In this document: positions 12,061 to 23,453 of the stretch, in pieces
Numbering within the stretch: the stretch's first letter is position 1
Layout of the letters: each line of letters starts with the position of its first letter
NCBI GenBank assembly: GCA_963575745.1
Contig: CAUYUJ010019627.1
Location: 689,453 to 753,452, forward strand
DNA length: 64,000 nucleotides
Direction of reading: 5' to 3'
Source of the DNA: Prorocentrum cordatum
Lineage: Eukaryota; Sar; Dinophyceae; Prorocentrales; Prorocentraceae
Translations under genes and position numbers: made by a program
The notes under the pieces: generated by a model
Databases searched by the model: none
Seen by the model: only the letters and a program-made list of their open reading frames with translations
Told to the model about the DNA's origin: nothing

Positions 12061-13299
12061 ACTCGACCGAGAGGACTCTCCAAATGCAACTCGATGACGG
12101 AGACAGCACAACCCGAGTGGGCGAGGAATAAAAGAGAAACGCAAAACACATGGACGGCGGAGCTGGAGCTGGCCTCCCCAAGCCGCCCAGAGGTGAGGCC
12201 GGAGGATCACACCACACCGCATCGCTGATGCATCGCAGATGCATCGGCGACGTCAGGATTGAGAAAACCGGGCTCCAGATCGCGCCACATCGTGGATGCA
12301 TCGGCGGTGCGGCGCGAACCCTCCGACCCCACCTACCCTGGCCCTGTTTGGGCGGCCAGTAAAAACGCCCACTGACATCTCAACTGCAAAAGCCAGATGC
12401 AGAAGAAGGCTGCGAGTCTGCGGCGATTGCTTGCCAAGCCCACTGTGATTGTGATTTGCCAGTCCCGATGGGCCCGGCAGATACCTCTGCAAGCAACCAC
12501 CAGGGCCGCGCTCGCAGCGGCGACTTGCTGGGGCAGAGCGCCCCTCTAATGCACCTTCCTGCGCCCGAGCTTGGGCAATGGCCTGGTGGGCTCCGGGAAG
12601 GGGACCCGCTCTCCTCGGGGTGGACACAAGGCACCTAAGAGACCACCACATTGCAGCGCTCGGGCCTCAGGATCAGCCCCCAATGCAAGAGCGGAAATCC
12701 ACTTCAGCCGGCGCCCAGCAGCCAGACCGACTCGCAGACCGACTAATTACGGGCAACACTGTTGGGCCCGCGGACCACGAGAGCTGCAATTTAAGTGTTT
12801 CGCGCGGCGCTTGCGGCGTGGCGCAGAAAGTTGACAACGCAGCGGTCACGCCCTTGGGGCCCGTGAAGCGAGCCCCGCTCTCCAACTGCTTCCGCTGGAC
12901 CCCCCACAGCCCAAGGACAGTTTGATCGCCGCATCAGTGAAAAATCTCGTGGCCCTGTTTCGGCGGCGAGCCTGAGGGTAAGCAAGAAAGGGCTGGCCTT
13001 CTCCAAGGCGGCGGGGCTTCTCAGAAGCCCTCGCGTCTTCTGAAAGGCGGCCTGCGTCTTCGGACAAGGCTCAAACACCTTCTCGAAGGCGCGAAGACTG
13101 TTGAGAACCCCCGCCGCCCTCTCTGCCTGTCCCCAAGGGCCCGCCGCCAACTCATTTCGTCCGCCCCGATCTCCTCCGTGGAAGATAGCGGGCCGGTACC
13201 TGTCGGGCACCTCGTCGCCCATGACCTGGGAGGCGACCACACGACACGTGAAGGGCTAAGCCAGGGGGGGGGACCAGCTCAGGGGCGAAAACATCGACC

Positions 13300-13400
13300 T
13301 GGAATCGGCGCTACGTCGCCGATAGATCGGCGACAGGTCCCCGATCGCGATAGCACACCTTCCTGGGCGGGGTGGGAAAGCAGGCCCCCATCGGCGATGA
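13300..13400. repeat. Dispersed repeat copy, inverted relative to 62,690-62,800
   Basis: Reverse-complemented, this segment shows ATCGGGGACCTGTCGCCGAT followed by CTATCGGCGAC and a GATTCCAGGTCGAT stretch. The plus strand at about 62,740-62,800 has the corresponding ATCGGGGGCCTATCGCTGAT, CTATCAGCG and CCCAGTTCGAT. The centre is an imperfect palindrome (GTCGCCGATAGATCGGCGAC) in both. This is probably a dispersed repeat family with a conserved hairpin. Confidence 0.55.
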
Positions 13401-13639
13401 ATGGGCTGTTGGGGGTCGAGGCGTCCCCCTGGGCCTATGCCCCCCCAACGTTGCCCCTGAGGAGACCCTGCGACGCAGGCCGATCCACGGCCTGATCCTG
13501 GCACTGGCTCGCCCGGCCTGATCCACGTCGCCGACGCAGGCCTCCGGCCTCACAATCTTGCCAACGCGTGGCCCCTGGACCTCCCGACAACCTCTCGGGG
13601 GCGTCCAAGAGGGGGCCTCCTGAGAGGGGGGTTCGCAAG

Positions 13640-13790
13640 CGATAACCCGAGGCATGTGAGCGGACGAGAAGGGGGGGGGGGGCAGGGGACGCGGAAGAGG
13701 GGGGGAGGTAGCAAAGAACGGCCCGAGGCATGTGCGCGGAAGAAGGGGGGGGGGTCGCACATGACGGCCCGAGCTTTGTGGGCGTGAGGT
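13640..13790. repeat. Tandem duplication of about 80 bp with G-runs
   Basis: Two copies of a unit with CCCGAGGCATGTG, GCGGA and a long G run, starting near 13,647 and 13,728. The DNA from 13,790 to 14,320 has no gene I can support. Confidence 0.6.
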
Positions 13791-14323
13791 CTGGGCAGAT
13801 ATCACGGCCCAAGCCAGCATATCTACACCCCCTCTAGTCACCACCCCCATCTTGGCAGCCCCAGAGAGATGGTCAGTGTGCGGCCCCCAGGCCTCCCAAC
13901 CCCTCCCCTGGGGACGGGTTTCTCCTCCCAGAGTGTTCTGCCAGGGACCTGGGCCCCAAGAGACGGGCCTCGGGAGGTCAAGCTTTGGAGAACACACGCA
14001 CGAAGGCATAGAACAAACAGCCTCGGAGGTCCAGGGAGCGGGCAAGTAGCACCCTGCCGATCGAGGGCCCAAGCGACCGCTCAGGTGCCGACTGATCCAG
14101 TGCCACAGGGGTCAGCGGCGTGGTCGCGGGTTCTGATGGACAGATCGGGGCGCTTTCTGAGCCCACGACGGGGCTGTTCCGCAATCGCTCTATGTTGGCA
14201 ACGAGGCCCTGCGTGGAGGAGGCAGCGGAGGAGGACCCTCAGATCCCGACGTCGCAAAAACAAAACGAGACGGCCAGAAATCTCAAATCAGTTCGGGCAC
14301 CGAATACGTTCTGAAACGCTCTG

Positions 14324-15912
14324 TCATGAAAAAAAGGCTCCCGGGAAGGCGTCGAGCGTCTCGGAAAGCCACGGCACGAAATCGTCGCGACTTCGGGCGA
14401 GAGGGAAGGCACACAATGAGGAAAAGGAGGAAGAATGGGAGCCACCTGCGTATGGGACAAGCTGACTGTGCAGACTGTCCGACATGTAAATTGCCAGTCG
14501 TGGAACCCGTGAAAGGCGTGCATGAAACGCCACATCTCTTCCTCGCTGATAAGATTCAAAAAACCGTAGCCAAGGTTATTCCCAGAATAGAAATCGACAG
14601 GAAAATAAACAAAATCATAGCACCCCGCGAAACCAATCTGATCAATCTTGTCTAGCACGTCGTCGCGCAAGACTCGGCCAGGTAGGTTACGCACAAGCAC
14701 CGTGGTGATAGGCTCTCTCATCTGCGTCTGCATCTGCATCACCGTCTGCATCTGGCCAGGGTACGAAAGCTCACCCACGGAGGCACCGTACCAGCAGACG
14801 GGCGTGCTCGGCTCGTCTGGAGGGCTGTCGCACCAGCCGACCTGCGCGCTCGACTCGTCTGGGGCGGGCTCGCCGTACCAGTCGAGGCGCGCGCTCGGCC
14901 TGCCAGGAGGCATCGGGACGAACGTCGAGGCCTGGCTGCGCAAACGACTGGGCGTGGCCTCTGCCAGCGTCTCGGGCGTCTTCGCCGGCTCTTCGGGGGG
15001 CGGCGGGCGCGGAAGCGGGGGCGCAGATACGCGGGCGCGGTGCGGTACATGTGTGCTCTCTAGCTCTCTCTGCGCGCCGCAGCGCAACGTCGTCGGGGGG
15101 GGAACCCGATCCGTGTGCGCGATGCAGCATTGCGCCGTCGAGCTGAGCGAGATGCCGTCCTCCCGCATCCTCGCGAAATATTCCAAGAGATTCTCAGGAA
15201 GCTTGGAGCCCCAGGCACAGATCACGCGGTCCTGGAGGATGTGCGGCATCGTGATCCCGTGGGCCAGAACCACCTCAAGCATCTTGAATCCGTTCTTCCG
15301 CAAATACTTGTCGTCGACGTGCCCAACAACCAGCGTGAAGAACATGCTGCGGGTGTTCATGGGTATCGCATCGTAGTCGTAATCCACACCCCTCTCCAAC
15401 ATGTGGTTGAACAGCCTCAATGCCATGTCTAAGGCATTGCTCTGGGTGCACGAGAACATCACCCTCGAATATGCATGAACACTTTGCTCCACGCCTTCCA
15501 GTTGCGCCTGCTCGAGGACACGCGCATCGGCCTCCAATTGCTGCGCTGCCTTGAGGCGAAGACATCTGTGCGTAACGTTCACGCGTTCAGCCTGGGGCCT
15601 GTCGCAGCGAGGCTCAGCTGCACGACCAGCGGCCACAAAAGATGATTCGGTGTGAAGCTCGCCTCTGCGGCAATCTTCGCTGGTTTGACCTGTGCCCGTT
15701 GCCACACTGGATGCCTTGCCCGTGTCCGCGTTCTGGAGGCAAACGAAAACTGCGAACGTGGATAGTATCGCGAAGAGTGTATTCCTGGCATCGGCAACTT
15801 CACTCTGGCATGATATCAGGATAACGCCAAACATACAACATGTTAGAAACAATCCGACTGCATACGTACCAAGCCCCTCCTGCCAACAGATCTGGCGCAA
15901 ATGCATCGCCAT
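14324..15912 (-). CDS. Mei2-like RRM protein with PPR-like N-terminal region
   Basis: The frame opens at an ATG (15,912) and runs 557 codons. Residues 14-35 are a hydrophobic, probably membrane-spanning segment (YAVGLFLTCCMFGVILIS). A helical middle (SRVMFSCTQSNALDMALRLF and following) resembles PPR-type repeats. A Pro-rich linker with repeated WYG/WCD motifs follows. The C-terminal domain (TTVLVRNLPGRVLRDDVLDK, then GCYDFVYFPVDF and GYGFLNL) is the Mei2 C-terminal RRM, ending at WQFTCRTVCTVSLSHTQ. The usual Mei2 tail is seen in another frame (DDFVPWLSETLDAFPGAFF) ending at 14,324, so a short intron beginning GT at 14,445, or a frame break, separates them. Mei2-like proteins bind RNA and act in meiosis or RNA regulation in other eukaryotes; the role here is unknown. 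Confidence 0.8.
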
Positions 15913-16660
15913 CCTTGCGGACCCTCCTCGTTCAGGGCATTTGGACGTCAGGAACTACGCAGTGGCGCATGCTTCGATCTGGCCGTGGCCCAGGCCAGTT
16001 GTACTCGAGTCTGGGAGACATGAGCACGCAGCTATTGAGCCAAGAAAAAACAAGGTAACCACAAAGTGGCCTTTGAAGAAGACCACTGGAGGCTTGGAAA
16101 TTAGCACCAGACGAAGACGGGGGGGTGCCTCCACAGGGAGAAAATGATCCTAGATGTTGGTGTCGGTGGCTATCTGCCGGCCGCCCGAACATTACCGCCA
16201 TCACCGAGATCGGGGTCGCCTTCCCTCTGTGGAGGTCCTCTGCCGGCACTGGTGCTGGTGCCGACCTCCAGGCCTCCGGGAGATCGGGAGAGGGCGCGCC
16301 GCCGGTGCGCCGCCGCCCTCGGCAGCCCCCGCCCTCCCTGGGCGAGTCGTCCCGGACTGTCCGAGGGGGCGGGGGTCAGCCCCCAGCCCCACAGCCCCCT
16401 CCCTCAGAAGAGGAGGGCGGGTCGTGCCATCGTTCGGGCGTCCACTCCCCGTGCATGTTTCTGCTTCGCGCGTATAGCTGCTCGATGGTCATCCCCCTCC
16501 CGCCCCCTCCCTAGAAGGGAAGGGCGGGTTTGGCCCCCACCCCGCTTGGATGCTCGCCCGCGCGCGCCCGCTCGCCCGTAGCCCTCCCCCTGACCCCAGC
16601 ATTGACCCTGGACCCGAATCGCAGAAAACTGAACCCACAAAAATACGATAGGAACGGACA
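15913..16660. other. GC-rich intergenic DNA without a recognised gene
   Basis: Upstream of the Mei2-like gene on its strand. Open frames are present on both strands but they are proline/arginine-rich and frame-redundant. I see no domain, repeat or splice pattern to support a gene. Confidence 0.5.
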
Positions 16661-16886
16661 CTATGTGGAACCCGACGTGTGAAACCCGAGGCATGTTGAA
16701 TCCTACGCGTGCGGGGCCCAACGTGTGAAACATTACATGTGGGAGCCCCAATGTGTTAAAATTGAAGCGTGCGAAAGATATTGGGTGACTTGTCTAGAGA
16801 AACATTCGAAAACGAGATAACTGTGTGGAACTACATGTACGGAACCTGATGTGTGCAGCCGTGTGTGCAGAACGCTTGCATGTGGA
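16660..16886. repeat. Degenerate ATGTGGAAC-type repeats (LINE insertion site, left part)
   Basis: Short units such as TATGTGGAACCC, CGTGTGAAAC and CATGTGGGAGC recur irregularly. The same type of sequence resumes on the far side of the LINE at 21,637-21,740 (CATGTGGAAC, TGTGGAACGC, TGCGTGGACCC). This is the DNA into which the LINE inserted. Confidence 0.7.
16866..16886. repeat. Target-site duplication, left copy
   Basis: 21 bp identical to 21,637-21,657 (GCAGAACGCTTGCATGTGGA preceded by T). The next bases, TTTTGTTTTT, are an A-rich tail read on the element's strand, as expected at the 3' end of a minus-strand LINE. Confidence 0.85.
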
Positions 16887-17372
16887 TTTTGTTTTTCCTC
16901 AGCGCAATTTCTGGGAGAAGGAGGAGGAAAGCAGAGGGGACGAAGCGGACAGAACCGATGGTCCCTCGTGAAGTCACCTCTGGATGAAGGCCTGGCCGGC
17001 GTTAAAACTGTTAAAGCAGTTTCCCGCCAGAACCTCGCAGAAACGGACGTCCAGGAAAAAACCGGTCTTAAGTAACATTTCCTCGGCGCGCGCCCGAGGG
17101 AAATTATAGCAAGTCGGCCCTTAGGTCAGCAGGCGGACAAACCTACACAGTTTCGACTCCGGGGAGACGGAAAAAGCCTCAAGTCGAAGATAGGCCGGGA
17201 CGCCCAAAAATGACCTGCCGTTGGCGCCGGCCGGGGCGGACAAATCCTGCCCCCCCGTAGCACACAAAAGCAAGCAGATCCCTGGAGGAGAGGAGGATGG
17301 GAGGCAGAAGGAAGCAGAAGAAGAAGAAGGAGAGGGAGAGGAAAATGATACAAAAAAGGGCCCATATTCGTA

Positions 17373-20300
17373 TCATCTCGAAGCGGGCGGGCAGCCCGGA
17401 ACGGCAACAACTAAAGAGACTGCAATCCCCAATGCAGCCCGTATGGTTGACCGGCGAGAGCCGGGAGAGACAGAGAGGCAAGCTACGAACAGACAGAATG
17501 ACCTGGAGGCGACCTGAACGGCCGCCGCGGGAAATAAAGAGGCCACAGGGAAGGAGGGAGGGAGGGAAAGACGGCGACAGAACAGAGAGGGAAGGGGAAT
17601 GATCCACTGCCGGCGCACGCGCTTGTGCGCGCGCTGGACGAGCCCTGCCAACCTGCCGTGGCCGCGGACCGCTTCGCGGACGTAACCGGCGAAGGCCTCG
17701 GACCCGGCGCTGCTCGAAAGGCCGTGGCGGACAGCGCCATGCACGCGGGAAGCGGCATACACCGACGCTGCCCTCAGAGCCTGGCACTCCTCGTTCGTCA
17801 GGCTGCCGTTGTATTCAGCCACGCCAGGCTCGAGACCGATGAACTCCGCGATCTCCAAGCCAGCGGCAGGGCGACGTAAGCCAAGGTGCTTCCGGCAGAG
17901 AACGTGGTAGGCGGCGCAATGAGCATAGTGCCTGATGCTGTCCTCGCCGCCACAGCCCAAGCAACAAGCTCCGCGGCTTTGAAAACGCGAGGACGTCGTC
18001 CACCCGTTGAGTGCCGTGCGGGTCCGCGCAGCGAGGACCGTGGGCGGGACCAGCTCCGACATGTTGGTGGCCAGTCGCAGCCACCGATCAATTCGCCGCC
18101 CCGGCAGGACAGGAACGACCCAGTGATCCAGGCATCTACGAAGATACCGCCGAGCATCCAGTTCGTGAGGAGCACGAAATCGGCGGGCGACCGCCGCCTG
18201 CCAGCCAACCCGGTTGTGCCGCGGGTGGGATACGTCCAAAATGCTGGGATTGTCGCCGAAAACCGCCCGGGCCTCGTCCAGCGCAGCATCGAGGTTGAGG
18301 ATGAAGCAGTCTGTCGCCCACGGGCCCCAGCTGAGGACCCTCGGAGCGTTATCCGCCTGGGCCAAAACGAGTCGAAGAGCGCGCGCACGCCTGCTCACCG
18401 CAAGCCCACCGTTCCGGGAGTCCTCGTGCACGGCGACGCGGGCGCGCGCTGCGCGTGCCGCTGCCGCCACGTCCATCAGCTCTTTGGGGAACGCAGAGAT
18501 CTGTAGGGATTTGGCCATCTCCGGCGGCATCCAACCCCAAGGGCCTGGAAACAGAGCCTGCGCCGCGGCCTTCTCGCAAGCGGCGAACCTCTCTGGCAAA
18601 ATATCCAATTGCGCGCAGAACATGACCACGGAAGCAATAAACACTCGATACGCATCAAGCGACAGCAACGAACCCACCCCGAGTTTTCCCCAGAGCTTCG
18701 CCCTCTCCAGAAACTTGGTCAACGCTCCGTCCCATGTCCTAGACCCTCGTCCTGGCCCTATGACAAAGCCCAAGTACTTGGCATAGCTGTTGACCTCTAG
18801 CCCGGCCCAGTTGGGGGCCACGGCAGCCAATCTGCTGCGCGCCAGCGAGAGATCGAGTCCAAAAAGCGGAACGAGCACGGTCTCGGTGATATTGAGCCGG
18901 AGACCCGCCACCTCTGCGAACTCCGAGAAGATCTGCTCGATGGTGGGAAGGTGCTCCCATATCTGCCGATGAACCAGCGCTGCGTCGTCTGCGTAAGCTC
19001 GAAGACCGACGTCGGGCACGTGGCGAGGAATGCGGCGGAGAAGTATGTCAGATGCCACTGCAAATAACAATGGTGATAGCGGGCAGCCTTGGCGGACCCC
19101 CCGGGAGAGCGCAAAGCCAGCATGTCGTGACCCCGCAAGAACGACGGTGCACACGTTGTTGGAATAGAAGAACAAGATCACATTCAGCAGCCAGGTGGGC
19201 CCACCAAGCCGAGAGAAAATCTTGAACAGGAACTCGTGCTCCACCGACGGGAAGGCAGCGGCGAAGTCGAAGAACAACGCCGCCGCCTCGTCGGAAACGC
19301 AAGCAGCCTCAACCATGGCCTCGTCGACGTCGACCACGTTGGCAAGCATCGAACGCCCCCCCACAAAGCCCCGCTGCGTGGACGTGATTCTCGGGCCGAC
19401 GATGGGCTCAATGAGAATGCGCACCGCGTTTGCGATCAGCCTGTTGTCCGCGTTGGTCACGTTAAGCGGACGGACGTTGGGGGGCTCGTAGAAGCCCTCG
19501 CCGTTGGACGCCGTGCCGGAAGGCTTCTTAGGGAGAAAGAACAACAAGCTGTGGTTGAATTATTCGGTCAGCTTCGCGTCCACGCCCTCTGGGCCTACCT
19601 CGCCGAGGAAGCGGGCGACGCCCAACATAATGCTGGCCGAGAACTTGGCGCACCGTCTCCAAGCAATGAAAGGAATGCCGTCGGGGCCCGGGGCAGAGTC
19701 GTTGGAAGTCAGAATGGCCTTCACGAAGTGCGCCTTCTTCAACTGCATCCGGGGGGGCAGGGCTTGGTCGAGCGGGCGGGCGTCGCTGTCCTCCTCGAGC
19801 CAAGCGTCGAGCAGTCCAGCGTAGATGCCAACCTTCTCGAAGACTTTAGCCCAGTGCGCGCGCAAGGTGCCAGCCATCGCGGCGGGCTCAACCACCACGT
19901 CCCCGCTCGGATTCTGGACGGCCCCCGCGCTGCCCGAACGCCCAGGGGCAAGCCGATGAAGTAACCGAGTATTGCGCTGCCGAGCGCGGGCCGCCTTGAA
20001 CTCGTCGCCCCCCACGAGGTCGGAGTGGGACTTGCCGAGCTCGTCCAAGGCATGCTCGCGGGCCAAGTCGGAGGCGTGCTTCCGTAGGCCTTCCAACTTG
20101 CGGTAAATGTTGCCGTCGACGGCGCACGGGTTCACCGCGTGGTCTGCTAGCCCCGGGCATCGTTCGAGGCAGCGTGAAATTTCATGAATCCGGCCCCCCT
20201 CCATGGCTCGGATGAGCCGCAGCGCGACGCCCAGCCGATCCTCGAAGTCGATGGCCGGCGGAGCTTTGCCCATGGCGGCGTCTAGCCGCAGCGCAACTTT

Positions 20301-20651
20301 CCGCATGGCCTCTTTGAACAGGCGGAGCTTGTCCATGGGATTACTATCTGGATGTTGCTGAAGAGATTCGCCGTACTCCAGAATGAGACGACGTGGAAAA
20401 TCATGATGTTGAAGGGCACGAGTTGGTAAAGGACGGCCCCCAGCGTCGGCATGCTGTGGAAGACGACGCGCCGCGAAGATGGCCCGATGGTGGGATAAGT
20501 CATGCTTCCACTCCAACGGAGATATTTGGAAGTGGCGGTCAAACTGCTCCGAGACGTGGCGGTTGCTGTACAGCCTGTCCAACCGGGCGCGGGATGAAGC
20601 CGAGGCGCGCGTGGTCGCACTGAAACAGCTCCACGAGACCACATCGAACAC
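17373..20651 (-). pseudogene. LINE reverse transcriptase with C-terminal zinc-knuckle, one in-frame stop
   Basis: From 20,651 the frame is open through an acidic/Arg-rich linker and the RT start (TSNDSAPGPDGIPFIAWRRC) to a TAA at 19,560-19,558. It then continues in the same frame with FFLPKKPSG, NVRPLNVTNADNRLIANAV, motif A (AALFFDFAAAFPSVEHEF), GVRQGCPLSPLLFAVASDIL and the active-site box LRAYADDAALV. The intact YADD shows the catalytic pair is preserved. Near the end GACCLGCGGEDSIRHYAHC is a CxxC-H-C knuckle typical of dinoflagellate LINE C-termini. The last 90 codons (to 17,373) are low-complexity and may lie beyond the original stop. Confidence 0.88.
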
Positions 20652-21631
20652 CCAGCACGCGCTGAAAATGTCTCCTCACTCCCATCGCGCCGTCCAGTAA
20701 GAAGCGCAGACGCAACTGCGACGCGGTCCCGGTCGTCCGCCACGTAGTTGAAGTCGCCGCCGAGCAGCGACAAGCAGTCGAGGCGCGACGACACGTTCTC
20801 GGCGATCCGGGACCGGAGGAGGGAGCGGAGGTGGGGGAAGGAGACCACGCTGCTCCGCATGCTGTTCGGGACGCCGTGGAGGTCGTGCTCGGTAAGGGCG
20901 TTGTTCGAGCCGGTCTGGAAGTAAGTAGCGATGATGTCCAAGGACCCGCGAGGGCCTCTGAGGCATGGCTTCGCGGCGCGACCCCTCCAGATATGAACCC
21001 ATTTAGGCTCCGCACTGAACTGCTGCAGGAACGTGTCTCTGACGACGACCCGCACTCCAGCGCGCCCCGGGGTGGGCCCTGGAGACCACCAGGCGGTCGT
21101 TCCAGCCGGGGCCCTCCAAGCTGCATTGCCCACCTCTGTCCCATGCGTCTCCTGCGGGAGGATGATGTCGGCCTCCCCCGACAATTTGTGGACATACGCC
21201 GCTTTCTGCTCGTGGCGAACGGGGTCCAAGCAGAAGAGGGCCTGCGAATTCCAGGAGGTGATCGAATACTCGCCCTGGAACTGCCCCTTCTTGGCCTGGC
21301 CGGCGGCAGCAATGGAGACGGGCCTGGAGAGGGCAGGGGGGAAGATCGTGTCCGCAGCGATGTCGCCGACAGCCCTCCGGAGCCGTTGCCTGCGGTAGAA
21401 GTGGATCGGGATGTCTCGAGCTGCCAGGTCACTGGCGCTCGCGGGCAGAATGTCGTCGGAGCCGAACAGAAGCGGAGGAAGAGCGGGGCGAAGTCGGTCA
21501 CTGTCGCACGGGTGGGAGCGGAGGGAAGATCGGAATTGCGCAAGCAGGAACCGGAGATGTCTCGGTTTACCCGCTATCGCAAGCACGGAGCGGACCTGCA
21601 GGTGGGGCCGTGGGGCTGCACACACAGACAT
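20640..21631 (-). pseudogene. LINE endonuclease domain (EEP family), frame-shifted at its end
   Basis: The first ATG inside the element is at 21,631. Recognisable EEP landmarks are YSITSWNSQALFCLDP, then a catalytic-Glu region (ADIILPQETHGTEVGNAAW), then LSLLGGDFNYVADDRDRVA (the GDFN metal-binding motif). These endonucleases nick target DNA for target-primed reverse transcription. The domain should finish with FDVVSWSCFSATTRASASSR and LDRLYSNRHV, but those residues lie in a different frame starting near 20,651. One base is therefore gained or lost in the GGG around 20,655. Confidence 0.85.
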
Positions 21632-21636
21632 GTGGA

Positions 21637-21657
21637 TGCAGAACGCTTGCATGTGGA
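21637..21657. repeat. Target-site duplication, right copy
   Basis: 21 bp identical to 16,866-16,886. It lies just upstream of the LINE 5' end on the minus strand. Degenerate ATGTGGAAC-type repeats continue to about 21,740. Confidence 0.85.
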
Positions 21658-21759
21658 ACTCTACTATGTCAGGGAGTCCCGATTGTGGAACGCAATGTGA
21701 GGAACCCCATGTGCGTGGACCCATATATGTGGCGTATGGAGCCATGTGTGCAGTCTGTA

Positions 21760-22340
21760 CAGCGACGGCCAGAACTCGGACTACCAAGTCATGCGCCTGG
21801 AATCCCATGCCGTGGCGACGACGGTTGGACCCACATGACATGGCCAATCCCTTGCCAGAAACAAGCGCTCAATGCGAACACACGCCAAAATTTGGGGCAA
21901 GGGACCGGCTGACCCAGGTCAGCCAGGGTCGCGTCGCGAAATCAAGCCAGACACGAAGTAGATCCCAACCCTAGGTCAGCGGAGGGAGGAGAGCGGGGTC
22001 GGCTCGATACGGCAACCAAAAGTAGACCAGCCAGACGGAATCAGAGGGGATGAGCTGACCCTGTTAGGGAAGACCCACGTCACGTGCGCTCTGGAAAGGC
22101 ATGGGAAAGTTCATGTTCCTTCCCCTGGCACAACAAACGCCGCCCAGAGCGAGACCACGCCTAAGTCGGCCCCGCCAAAGTGGGGCCGGTCGCTGTCCAC
22201 AGCCCCTGGGGCACAAGGGGGGGGTCCCCCGGCCGGTTCCGGGGTACTAACGGGGGCCTGCGTTCTCGAGGCTTTTCATATGGATGTGGCGTGGTCTCGC
22301 GCGCGGCGTTTCTTCTGCGGGGTTTTGGGCTTCTCTCCGC
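21760..22340. other. Unassigned DNA
   Basis: No gene, long repeat or palindrome that I can support. The composition is less extreme than in neighbouring satellites. Confidence 0.4.
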
Positions 22341-22347
22341 CACGAGG

Positions 22348-22473
22348 GGTTACTCGCAAAACTAAATGTCAACGAGGCTCCACACATAGTTTTGCGAGTA
22401 ACCTTTCGCTGCGCAGCATTACTCACAAAACGAGTTGCGGAGTCTCGTTGACACTTAGTTCTGCGAGCAATGC
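22348..22473. repeat. Inverted-repeat element, 33-bp arms
   Basis: The left arm 22,348-22,380 (GGTTACTCGCAAAACTAAAT, then GTCAACGAGGCTC) pairs with 22,440-22,473 (inverted GCATTGCTCGCAGAACTAAG, then TGTCAACGAGACT). An inner copy of AGTTTTGCGAGTAACC at 22,388-22,403 can pair with the left arm alone, so nested hairpins are possible. Non-coding and MITE-like. Confidence 0.75.
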
Positions 22474-22551
22474 GTTCCTCACCTTCGCAATCCTCCTTAC
22501 TCTTCCGCCCCTCTTTATATTCCACCACCTCGCCCTCCTCCATGGGGGAAA

Positions 22552-22699
22552 GGTCCCAGCAACAAAAAATCCGACCCCTGAATCCGACCGTCCAGATTTT
22601 TGCGGGGGACGGGCCTGGAAAAAAAAAAAAAAAAAAAAAAAAAAACACAAAAAAACTGGACGGTCGGATGCAAGGGTCCGACTACTTTTTGCTGGGACC
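22552..22699. mobile_element. Foldback element with 44-bp arms and internal poly(A)
   Basis: The left arm 22,552-22,595 starts GGTCCCAGCAACAAAAAATC and the right arm 22,656-22,699 inverted starts GGTCCCAGCAAAAAGTAGTC. Both end ATCCGACCGTCCAG. The 60-bp loop is dominated by an A27 run (22,619-22,645). The structure would extrude as a long hairpin. No target-site duplication was identified. Confidence 0.8.
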
Positions 22700-22769
22700 T
22701 TTCCCCCAGGACCCAGCCGCCAGAGGAAGTTCGCAGCACCAGGGACCCTCGGCGCCAGGAGCCGTCGGG

Positions 22770-22860
22770 AGCTCCTCCACCTCCGCCTTTTCCTCCTCCT
22801 CCTCCCTCCTCCCCCCCCTCCTCCTCCCCTTGTTTTCTCCCTTTGCTTCCCTCTCCCTCG
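22770..22860. repeat. CTC microsatellite outside element A
   Basis: Imperfect CCTCCTC repeats. The interval 22,860-23,040 up to the element A terminus contains nothing else I can support. Confidence 0.8.
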
Positions 22861-23040
22861 CTCGCTCTTTCCCTGTCGCTTCCCCCGCGCGGCCCCGCAC
22901 GTTTTGCCATCCAGAAACCAGCATACACCGTCCGCAGACCGTTCCTTTATGCGGTGCCCCGCCGGCTCGTTGATTTGGCTGTGGAACCTTCCCCAATCTT
23001 CCGCTGCACGGGGCTCTTCAATCCCCGTCTGCCCCCCGAT

Positions 23041-23150
23041 AATCCAGAAGCCGCATTGAAGTGATCATTTGTTCTTTTGCCCCCCCCCTCTGTCGCAGAG
23101 GGGCCCTAAGATGCCCCCCCCCCCCTCTGTCACGGAGGACCTCGTTCTGG
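23041..23150. repeat. Element A left terminal inverted repeat and subterminal hairpins
   Basis: A 30-nt TIR core is followed by GTTCTTTTGCCCC and two hairpins, CCCCTCTGTCGCAGAGGGG (about 23,087-23,105) and CCCTCTGTCACGGAGG (about 23,120-23,142). The right end of A has the mirrored order. Confidence 0.8.
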
Positions 23151-23453
23151 GTGCTCTTCTGCCACGGGAGCTCCCGATACGATTGGAAACGATAAAATGC
23201 GATAGCGGGATGGGGGATTGGAGGGGGGGGGAGAAGAAAACGATGAAGGAGAGGAGGCAACGACAGCACCGACGAAAGCACCGATTCTTTTTCCTTCTCC
23301 GCTCGGGCAGCGGCCGCCGAGCACGACGGCGCGCGCGACTCGCCGCCGCTCACGATGCATTGGCAAGGCCCCCGCTGCTGCGGAGGGTCGACGTTCGGCC
23401 GATGAGGCCTCCCTCCGCTGCTGCGGAGGGGCGGCCCCTGTGCGATGGTTCAG

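Larger units (their letters stand above)
16887..21636 (-). mobile_element. Near-complete LINE retrotransposon with TSD and A-rich tail
   Basis: The boundaries are set by a 21-bp exact direct repeat on each side and a TTTTGTTTTT tract (AAAAACAAAA on the element strand) at the low-coordinate end. Inside, in order on the minus strand, are an EEP-type endonuclease, a linker, a reverse transcriptase and a Cys/His C-terminal domain, as in non-LTR elements with one long ORF. The copy is damaged by a one-base frame change near 20,650 and one in-frame TAA at 19,560-19,558. At 4.75 kb it appears full or nearly full length. The intact duplication suggests insertion was not very ancient. Confidence 0.9.

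Noticed and set aside
22280-23059. Plus-strand open frame across the foldback element and CTC repeat
   Set aside because: It is made of poly(A)-coded Lys and CTC-coded Leu/Pro; no gene features.
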